Program-made: the position numbers and the translations under genes
Source of the DNA: Leucophora obtusa
Taxonomy: Eukaryota > Arthropoda > Insecta > Diptera > Anthomyiidae
NCBI GenBank assembly: GCA_949987735.1
Contig: OX465299.1
Location: 136,675,415-136,739,414, forward strand
Direction: 5' to 3'
DNA: 64,000 nt
In this document: positions 56,984 to 64,000 of the stretch, piece by piece
Layout: each line of letters starts with the position of its first letter
How positions within the stretch are numbered: the first letter of the stretch is position 1
The notes under the pieces: model-generated
What the model saw: the letters and a program-made list of their open reading frames with translations, nothing else
Database searches by the model: none
What the model was told of the DNA's origin: nothing

Positions 56984-57448
56984 TAGGCCGGGTCGATTTG
57001 TGGGGAGGCAAAAAAATCGCCCATGGCTCAGGGAAAATCGTATTCTAGGGATCAAAATAAGAAACTTTGCTGAAGGAACCATATCTCTAAAACGAATTCT
57101 ACTACCCCCAACTGTTGACTTTTGTCCCGTAGGGTCAAGTTTTGAAAAATCACACTTTGACCCATTTAGAGTGCCCCAATCGAGTCCAAATGTATGACCG
57201 ACCCCCACTAACTTTGGAGGGCCGATCCACCCATGCCAGTGGCACACCCCCTGGAACTCCCCTAGGGGGTTCCCCATACAAACATTTTAAAAAATCACCA
57301 TTTTTGGCACTTTATTTTATTATTTTTTATTTATTTTATTTATTTTTATTATTTTATTTATTTTTTCTCCTTAGAAATTTATTTAGTCAGAACATATGAA
57401 AATGAAAAAATTAATTTAACTTAGTAATAGAAAATAAAAAATAAAAAA

Positions 57449-59710
57449 TTACTGTTTGAAGTCGTTTTTGCTTTCAAGTCTGGGCAATTTCGCACGGCTC
57501 TCTAATGTCGTCGCCATAACAGCCTCTACATTTTCCGGTATAACTAGTTTGGAAACGCTAGCTAGCAATTGAACGTGTCGTTCTGTTTCTTGTATGTGTG
57601 ATGGAATTTTTGGATCATTAAACGGTGGATCATCTTGATTTAAATATTCTTTCAAAGTATCGTATGGAATGCTTCGCGTGAATGGTGGTTCAAATACGTC
57701 ATTTATGTCATTCATATTGATCATTTCCGTGTAACTAGTGCAATAAAAGTTTATATCTGGTTTTTTATAAGCTCTAAGTCCCGTTGGGTTGTCAACATCG
57801 GTTCGATAGCGTAGAATTATCTTGATAGCACAGTCGCGGTTTTCTTTGCTATCATCAAACAACATTGATAACAAGATATTTTCCGAATGCGCATAATATG
57901 AATTATCTGTAATTACTTTATTGACAATTTTGCGTAAACGAGGTTCTAGAAATCTTGACCAACTAATGAATTTGAAAAATAATCTACTACCGTACACGAC
58001 AGAGCTGTAATACTTGATATTGAAGTACAGTGGCACATAACATGTAATTATAAATTCAACCAGTATTCTTAAATTTGCATCTGGATTTTCCGTTGTCACA
58101 TATAATCGTAATAGTCTAGCGGCCTTGGTGAGCCACCGAGAATGTACAATTTTCCCTGGTTTGATGTTTGCCAGATCCACTGAAACCACGCCGCTAGAAA
58201 TTGCATGGGCCATGTCGTATAAGTACTTGGAATCGGTGGAAAATTCAATTGTTTCTGGAGCAGGGGGCATATTTTTCAACTCAATTTTCTGAAAGCCGTC
58301 CACCACCTGAAAATATATAAAAATAAAACAATTAAAAACGGTTGACAATTATAATAAATGAGTGATAGCAATAACTTACCGGAAGAGTTTCACAAGTTTC
58401 GATTTGACGGCTCAATTTTCCGGTTGCCGATCTTGGTCCAGTGCTGGTTGATTTATCCAAAGCTTCAAACAAATGCCGAAACTGAAGTTCGTTGAAGTGT
58501 AGAAGGCAAACGAACCAATGCAATGGTCTTTTTAACAGCAATTCGAATCGTCGTATAATTCCACCGTTTGGGCCAGTGTTTGTTGGCTCACCGTCAGTGC
58601 ATATGCCAATTAATGCATCCAGTGATATATTTTTATCGCTGAAAAAATCATTTAATTTGGTTGTTTTGTATTCAGCGGTTTCATGTTCCAGTCTTACGTA
58701 ACCAATCAATTCAGAATTCGGTTCTCTCAAAATAACAAGATGAGGTTCTTTTACCATTCTAGTATGATACTTCTCATCAATTGTATCTCTCGTTAAAGTA
58801 TCATCTTTTCTGCCATCGAATGAAAATGCTAACAAATTGGTATCATCTAACCGTTTGCGAAGCACTTCTTGTCTGCATTTCTCTTTTTCTCGGCGAACTT
58901 TCGATTTATCCATGATGAGAGGTTTGCCATGGATATCTTTCATTTTAAAATCTTGGAAAAGAGCTGTTCCCATTGCTGATGCTACTCTATCAGGCACGCC
59001 AAATCTGTCACATACCAAGGCAAAGTTAAAACAATCGTATCTATGTGTGTATTGTGAACTTGTGCTTATATCCAAATCTTCTTGAACCGGTAGCGGTGCG
59101 TATGTTGAATCATCGGGATCTTGGTATCTTGGCATTGATGACATAGACGTTGCTCCTTGCTCTTCAATTTCCATCGCAAATCCATCCATTGTTAGACTTC
59201 TCTGATTATGTTGATCGTGCATAAACTCTTTGAGGCGTTCGGGAACCAAACCGCATGCACATGGAGCTGCCTTCAAATCGCATTTACATGTTCCAATGAA
59301 AAAAATTGTTTCCAGAGATTTTACATACTCTGTAAATTGTTGGGGTTTGTTTCTTCCTTGATTTGCTCTTGATATTTGTCAAGCAATCTATTCAATTTAT
59401 TACATACACTTTTTTTCAGCATTATTTCCATACCAAGTTTTTCCCAAATTCCAATCAACTTATCTTGTACTTGAATAGTGAATGCTTTATAGGACAACTT
59501 TTTTTGTTCGCTCAAGTAAAAATAATATCTCAAGATATCCAGATGGGTTGGTAAATTAAAATCAGTCAAATCAGTAGACACACCAAAAACAGTAACATCA
59601 TGCCTGGGTATATGACTCATTGGGTTTTCGATAGTTGTTGATGTTGTTATTGCTTCATTTGCGGTGTAGAGGATGGTGGATTCATTGTAAACTTCTTGAT
59701 TTGGAATGAT
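57449..59710 (-). pseudogene. Transposase-like gene, two exons, one frameshift
   Basis: Minus strand. First segment from about ATG 59620 (MSHIPRHDVTVFGVSTDL); in-frame codons without a good start continue upstream to about 59710. A 1-nt frameshift near 59334 is followed by SLETIFFIGTCKCDLKAAPC (CxC..C cluster), and a core with FSFDGRKDD, LIGICTDGEPTNTGPNGG and HWFVCLLHFNELQFRHLF, ending CETLP at 58380. A GT-AG intron (58307-58379, 73 nt) follows, then exon 2 from VVDGFQKIEL: SSGVVSVDLAN, HSRWLTKAARLLRLYVT, SYYAHSENILLSMLFDD, VERH-like TERHVQLL and a stop at 57449. FDGR, TDGE and a CLLH (CxxH) motif are candidate RNase H-fold transposase features. I recognise the family as repeated uncharacterised proteins of aphids and other arthropods. 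One frameshift is the only lesion seen. Confidence 0.75.
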
Positions 59711-59858
59711 TTTTTTTTAAATATTTTTTTATCTCAAATTAGCACTTCACACTTCGAGTTCTTCACAACGACACAACGACTTAATGCATTCACAAAAACT
59801 GTTGCGTTATATATGGTCTAGGAGACGAGGTAATAAAAATGAAATGGTAATTTCAATT

Positions 59859-60150
59859 CTACCTGTAACCGATTTTGTTGCCAAAACTGCACATAAAGTA
59901 TTTACATGTAAATTAAACGTTAATCTGACTACAAATTCTGTTAAGCAAGTGCGCCTTTTATTACTTCTGGAAAATCCTTTATGATAATTTTATGCTCTAC
60001 CTGTAACCGATTTTGTTGTCAAAACTGCCCATAAAGTACTTACATGTAAATTAAATGTTAATCTGACCACAAATTCTGTTAAGCAAGTGCGCCTTTTATT
60101 ACTTCTGGAAAATCCTTTATGATAATTTTATGCTCAATTCTACCTGTAAC
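59859..60150 (+). repeat. 138-bp tandem duplication upstream of the transposase gene
   Basis: CTACCTGTAACCGATTTTGT opens units at 59859 and 59997, and a third partial unit at 60140. Each contains AAAGTA.TTACATGTAAATT and AAGCAAGTGCGCCTTTTATT. The copies differ at few positions. They lie between the gene's 5' end and the mirrored 3' segment, where promoter or transposase-binding repeats would be expected. Confidence 0.85.
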
Positions 60151-60227
60151 CGATTTAGCTTAAGTAAGTTTACGACATGCAGCTGTGTCTTGTGGTGGCT
60201 TAAAAAACCCACACAACCTATTTTACG

Positions 60228-60372
60228 ACCTGCAACAGAACGACACGTTCAATTGCTAGCTAGCGTTTCCAAACGAGTTATACCGGAAAATGTAGAGGCT
60301 GTTATGGTGACGACATTAGAGAGCCGTGCGAAATTGCCCAGACTTGAAAGCAAAAAAGACTTCAAACAGTAA
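60228..60372 (+). pseudogene. Inverted copy of the transposase C-terminus
   Basis: TERHVQLLASVSKRVIPENV, EAVMVTTLESRAKL, PRLESKKDFKQ, stop: 47 codons, differing from the C-terminus of the 57449 gene at about three residues, in the opposite orientation. No upstream part of the gene is present here. Confidence 0.9.
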
Positions 60373-60628
60373 TTTTTTTTATTTTCTTTTCTATTACTAA
60401 GTTAAATTAATTTTTTCATTTACATATGTTCTGACTAAATAAATTTCTAAAGAGAAAAAATAAATAAAATAATAAAAATAAATAAAATAAATAAAAAATA
60501 ATAAAATAAAGTGCCAAAAATGGTGATTTTTTAAAATGTTTGTATGGGGAACCCCCCAGGGGAGTTCCAGGGGGTGTGCCACTGGCATGGGTGGATCCGC
60601 CCTCCAAAGTTAGTGGGGGTCGGTCATA

Positions 60629-60778
60629 CATTTGGACTCGATTGGGGCACTCAAAATGGGTCAAAGTGGGATTTTTCAAAACTTGACCCCCCCAACTGTT
60701 GACTTTTGTCCCGTAGGGTCAAGTTTTGAAAAATCCCACTTTGACCCATTTAGAGTGCCCCAATCGAGTCCAAATGAA
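60629..60778. repeat. Hairpin of 60-bp arms
   Basis: ATTTGGACTCGATTGGGGCA, CAAAATGGGTCAAAGTGGG and TTTTTCAAAACTTGACCC are followed, after about 30 bp, by their mirror image ending CGAGTCCAAAT. The junction CCCCCCAACTGTTGACTTT marks the point where reversed and forward copies of the element's 3' region meet. Confidence 0.8.
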
Positions 60779-61102
60779 TGGTTGAATATTGTCAAAAATA
60801 AAATTATTTTGTATTGTTTTGTTTGTTTTTTTATTTTCTGTTTTATTTGTTTTTCAATGATACAAATTTAAAAAATTCTGTGTTTAATTAATGAAAATAT
60901 CAAAAAAGTGGCTAAATGCAAAATTGAAATGTGAATAGTCTTAAAAGGTGCGTTCATTCAAATAAACAGGTAAAGTTACAAATATACGCGAGTACAAAAA
61001 TGCACGGTTTACGAGGGCATAAATGTAGTTAGATGAATACCACTATTATACTTTCAAATATGCACCTGTAAAATATTTGTCTCATGTTGAAAAATGTTTT
61101 GT

Positions 61103-61208
61103 TTTTACCTGGGGTGTATGTTTTGAATGCAATAATTGTACCTGTCCCAAAATGAAAAATATTTTTTTTTTACCTGGAGTGTATGTTTTGAATGCAATAA
61201 TTGTACCT
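61103..61208 (+). repeat. 63-bp tandem duplication in the right arm
   Basis: TTTTACCTGGGGTGTATG and TTTTACCTGGAGTGTATG, each followed by TTTTGAATGCAATAATTGTA and CCTGT. Confidence 0.85.
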
Positions 61209-61501
61209 GTTACCAATATTTTTTATATACATTTAGTTCATCAATGGAAAGGGAAATATGTCTAATTTATTGTAGTGTTAATTTTTTAGTTATATTCAAA
61301 CAAACCTTAAACACTTCTGTGAAAAATCTACGAAAAAACTAAAAAACAAGAAAGTGAATGAATGTTATTTTTAGTTTGACTCTAGATCATAAATTAATAT
61401 CACTTTCTGTTTAAATTATTTTCAAATCAAAGAAATATGATACAAAGTAAATTACAAAGATTTTTACAAGTAAATTACAAAGAATAAAAATATATTCAGC
61501 A

Positions 61502-61551
61502 ATACAGAATACGTATTTTCGGCTTTCGCTATAAAGCCGTCATCAGTGTAT
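61502..61551 (-). ncRNA. Hammerhead ribozyme motif, minus strand
   Basis: On the minus strand: stem I ATACA (61551-61547), core CTGATGA (61546-61540), one unpaired C, stem II GGCTTT/AAAGCC around loop ATAGCG, core GAAA (61520-61517), stem III ATAC/GTAT (61516-61509), cleavage dinucleotide TC, then stem I strand TGTAT (61506-61502). All core bases of a type I hammerhead are present. The base after CTGATGA does not pair with the base before GAAA, which could lower activity. Confidence 0.8.
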
Positions 61552-62167
61552 TTCGTCTTGTATGCTTGTACTTATGTGACCGCTGAAAGAAAATCCAATT
61601 TCGTATCAACAACTCAACTTAGACTAACATCAACGAAATTTAACAATGCTATTTTTATCCCTTGTTATTATTACTCTATTTAGCTTTGAACCTTAATTCT
61701 TAAGATATCTCAGCTGATTCTATTCAACTCTGTGTATGATAACCAGAGAAGACAGAGAAAAGCAAATTTCGATATGTTTAAAACAAAAAAATGTTGTAAA
61801 AAAAGCAAAAAAAAAGCAAAAGACAAAAAACTTGCAAAAACAACAGTTTTCAAAAAAAAAAAAAATAATTCAAAGTTAAGAGAAAAAATATTTTTTGTGA
61901 GCAAAAAAAGAATTTTTGGGCAAAAAGTTTTAAAAAAAGCAATTTAAAGCTCAAAAATCTGAAGAAAAAGCTATTTTAAAGCTAAAACACGAAAAATCCA
62001 AAAAAGCAAAAACAAGCAAATATGAGTAAAACAAGCAATAAAAAGCATAAAAAGCAAAAACTGCAATTTTGTCTTCTCTGATGATAACCACAGATTTTTG
62101 AATTACAACGAACCGTTAAAATTAAATTTAAATGTATATTATTTAATATTAGCCCACACAAGACGAA

Positions 62168-62217
62168 ATACACTGATGATGGCTTTGTAGCGAAAGCCGA
62201 AAATACGTATTCTGTAT
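62168..62217 (+). ncRNA. Hammerhead ribozyme motif, plus strand
   Basis: On the plus strand: stem I ATACA (62168-62172), CTGATGA (62173-62179), unpaired T, stem II GGCTTT (62181-62186) and AAAGCC (62193-62198) with loop GTAGCG, GAAA (62199-62202), stem III ATAC/GTAT (62203-62210), TC (62211-62212) with predicted cleavage after C62212, and stem I TGTAT (62213-62217). It differs from the minus-strand copy at 61502-61551 only at the unpaired base and one loop base; core and stems are conserved. Confidence 0.85.
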
Positions 62218-63643
62218 TGCTGGTCTTATCGAATTCTTTCAAATATATTTTTATTCTTTGTAATTTACTTGTAAAAATTGTATCATCTTTCTTTGATTTG
62301 AAAATAATTTAAACAGAAAGTGATATTAATTTATGATCTACAGTCAAACTAAAAATAACATTCATTTACTTAAAAATAAGAGATCAACTAAATATTCCCC
62401 CATTCAAGAAAGTGAATACTCGTATTTGCACAATATTTGCATGTGGTTCTATTTTTTGACCTGAGGTGTGTGTTTTAAATGCAATAATTTTACTTGTTAT
62501 CAATACTTTTTATATACGTTTAATACATCAATGAAAAGGAAAACATGTCTAGTTTATTGCACTGTTAATTTTTAAGTAACATTCAAAAAAACCTTAAACA
62601 CTTCTGGGAAAAATCTACGAAAAAACTAAAAAGTGTATTTTTTACAAAATCATTTTTGAAAGTTGACTTTCAATATCGTAAAACCTATCCAAGGCACGTG
62701 AATGATTTTTTGCACGAATAAAGACTATTTTATTGTTCATGTAAAACAATTAAAATAATTTAAAAAAAAAATAATCCGAACTATCCTTTTTTTGCAATTA
62801 AAATTATGGTGTATGGAAATTTGCCATTTTTTATAAAATCATATTTTCTGGATTCGTTTATGAATTGGCACTACTTTTTATTTTTGAAATCTAAACAGAA
62901 TATATGGCGATATATAACTGTATTTCAGAAAGTATCAAAATCTATTTGTTATATGATCGAAAACTCAAAAATTCTCATAAAAAGTAGACCAATTTCGGTT
63001 AATGCTGTACGGAGGGTGAATGTTGTACCGATTTCAAATTTGGATTAAAAGCATCTTAGAACCCCATTCTCTACGAATATATAATAAAACATTAACTTTT
63101 ATTAAATAACTTCTCAATAAAAAGTGAAAAATTGGTTTGCAATTTTTTCGATCAGAGAAAAATGTTTGACTTTGGAAATTTCTCAACACTAAATGGTTCG
63201 AGATACTTAAGAAAGCTTTTCACAGTTTTATTTATTAAACTGGCTATATGACAGTATTTTTTAAAAAATTATTGTCATAATATCGAATTTACAATCGGCC
63301 AAAAACTAAAAAGTCGAAGAGAAAAATGAGTTTTTTTTATTTTTGAAAAGAAATATCTTAAAACCCATAACAGTTATTATAGTAAAGTTTCTCCAAGCTC
63401 ATTCCAAAATATAAAATTTCAACCATATTGGGCAATAATTGAAAGAGCTACACGGTCCAAAAGCTATATTACTTTTAAGGTGGTCTACTTTGACGCCCTA
63501 TAAGTCATCCTGTAACCATGAATCCAAAATTCAGAAAGTCTGGGCCCTCCTTAACAATTATCTCATACATACTGATGCAATCGGACCTATAGTTTAGAAG
63601 ATACAGATTTATTTCCACTTTTTTTTTGTTTCAAACCACTTTG

Positions 63644-63993
63644 CAACGTCTCTAAGCTTCAAGTCGTATTGTACTTCGGTGCTTTTCGATTAATCCTATT
63701 GCTTGAGTGACTCCCAATGATTTTGCAAGTTCTTCTTGAGTTTGACAATAATCTTCATCGAGTAATGGCTCCAATTCATCATCTAAGAATTTTTTTGGCT
63801 TAACTGGGCGGTATTTGCCATCTTCTGAACCACACAAACCATCTCTCGCGCGTTGAAGTGGATGAAATATATGCAGGATAAGCTGCATGGAGCCATCAAC
63901 GTGCTTTAGCTGCACTTTTTTTTGCCAAAATCCCATATAAGTTATTAAAGACACAAACCATGTATAAAAGTTTCGGCATCTATTACGAATCAC
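63644..63993 (-). pseudogene. mariner transposase N-terminal half, split by the Transib insertion
   Basis: Minus strand: LCGSEDGKYRPVKPKKFLDD, ELEPLLDEDYCQTQEELAKS and LGVTQ (the two helix-turn-helix motifs of the DNA-binding domain and the linker). After a frame change come QYDLKLRDV, ending at 63644. The family continues ERRF, which is found across the Transib at 51788. The first part (63993 to about 63880) carries only weak similarity. The catalytic domain is on the left side of the window and mostly lost. Confidence 0.8.
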
Positions 63994-64000
63994 TCATTTT

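Larger units (their letters stand above)
56984..60784. mobile_element. Transposon with mirrored 3' ends carrying an intron-containing transposase-like gene
   Basis: The left part begins GGCCGGGTCGATTTGTGGGG (about 56984). Bases 57117-57592 (noncoding 3' region plus the last 47 codons of the gene) reappear in reverse at 60228-60688. A further forward copy of 57107-57192 follows at 60689-60778. The terminal GGCCGGGTCG is not mirrored on the right, so the right end appears lost or rearranged. The superfamily is not assigned. Confidence 0.7.
54996..61049. mobile_element. TIR element X, split copy inside the Transib
   Basis: TATTAAAGGCATTCATTTAA to GTATATGTTGTAAG (54996-55052), continued as TTTATTCGATTAATGTCAA (55696-55714), and GAATATTGTCAAAAAT to GATGAATACCACTATTATA (60785-61049), reproduce the intact copy at 17275-17630. 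The breaks are filled by the hAT MITE (55053-55687) and by the block 55715-60784. Confidence 0.7.
61360..62404. mobile_element. 1-kb insertion with inverted arms and two hammerhead motifs, Penelope-like
   Basis: CAAGAAAGTGAAT is duplicated on both sides (61347-61359 and 62405-62417). Inside, about 210 bp (61361-61567) is mirrored at about 62155-62375 (TTATTTTTAGTTTGAC, AATTAATATCACTTTCTG, TTACAAAGAATAAAAATATA, CAATACAGAATACGTATTTT). Each arm holds a hammerhead motif. The middle is A-rich with many AAAAAGCAAAAA words. A long target duplication and hammerheads in terminal repeats are known traits of Penelope-like elements; no reverse transcriptase remains. Confidence 0.65.
51789..63643. mobile_element. 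Transib-superfamily composite element, 11.9 kb
   Basis: The left end CACAGTGGTTTGAAACAAAA (51789) and right end TTTTGTTTCAAACCACTTTG (63643) are inverted. A 5-bp duplication CAACG flanks them (51784-51788 and 63644-63648). The inverted termini extend about 1.4 kb on each side (to about 53206, and from about 61120, less a later insertion). CACAGTG start, A-rich box and 5-bp duplication are Transib hallmarks, and a RAG1-like transposase remnant lies at 53283-54917. The native element is about 5 kb; the rest is nested insertions between 54996 and 61049 and at 61360-62404. Confidence 0.85.
61120..63643 (-). repeat. Right inverted terminal arm of the Transib element
   Basis: Mirror of 51789-53206. 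It is contiguous at 61120-61359 and 62405-63643, interrupted by the 1,045-bp insertion. Shared landmarks are CACCTCAGGTCAAAAAATAG (left arm about 53002, reversed at about 62450) and TTCTCTACGAATAT (about 63067). Confidence 0.85.

Noticed and set aside
57000..57399. Small ORFs rich in proline on both strands
   Set aside because: They recur at 60416-60871 because the noncoding 3' region of the transposon is mirrored there; no conserved protein.
61732..61947. Lysine-rich 71-codon ORF
   Set aside because: It derives from a run of AAAAAGCAAAAA words in the A-rich loop of the hammerhead insertion; no domain.

Overview
The window is AT-rich eukaryotic DNA, almost certainly from an insect and most likely a fly. 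I see no host gene, no ribosomal RNA gene and no complete functional tRNA. It is a dense, nested deposit of transposable elements. The insect call rests on the element set (piggyBac, Tc1/mariner, hAT-type, Transib-type, Jockey/CR1-type and RTE-type LINEs), on short GT-AG introns of 55-73 nt inside transposase genes, and on the dispersed 154-bp tandem arrays with a GACA/GACG microsatellite. This is inference; no single-copy marker is present.

Layout. 1-1620: decayed RTE-like LINE pieces on the minus strand. 2225-6429: a nest of at least five elements inside one another. 7366-12694: a CCCAGG-ended DNA element holding a 3.7-kb minus-strand LINE, with two copies of a TA-targeting MITE, one of them inside the LINE endonuclease. 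12.7-21.5 kb: MITEs, diverged tandem duplications and a second LINE fragment. 22161-26711: three 1.3-1.4-kb arrays of a 154-bp repeat in mixed orientation. 26718-34762: an hAT-like element, foldback elements and tRNA-derived repeats. 34887-40411: an outer element containing a near-complete piggyBac at TTAA and an internally deleted mariner. 41393-44680: a 3.3-kb transposon with long TIRs and a 3-bp target duplication, carrying a three-exon transposase-like gene broken by two stops. 47759-48670: a CCCAG-ended element carrying tRNA-like cassettes. 49985-50910: a mariner pseudogene.

51789-63643 is one 11.9-kb composite. Its 1.4-kb inverted termini begin with the RSS-like heptamer CACAGTG, and it is flanked by the 5-bp duplication CAACG. 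It contains a decayed RAG1-like (Transib) transposase and sits inside a mariner whose two halves lie on either side. Nested in it are a small TIR element, an hAT MITE with a perfect 8-bp duplication, a second intron-containing transposase gene (57449-59710) with a mirrored 3' end, and a 1-kb insertion bounded by a 13-bp duplication. That insertion carries two hammerhead ribozyme motifs in inverted orientation.

Every protein-coding region seen is an element gene and every one carries at least one stop, frameshift or deletion, so no element here looks autonomous. The order of insertion can often be read directly because related copies in the same window serve as empty sites.
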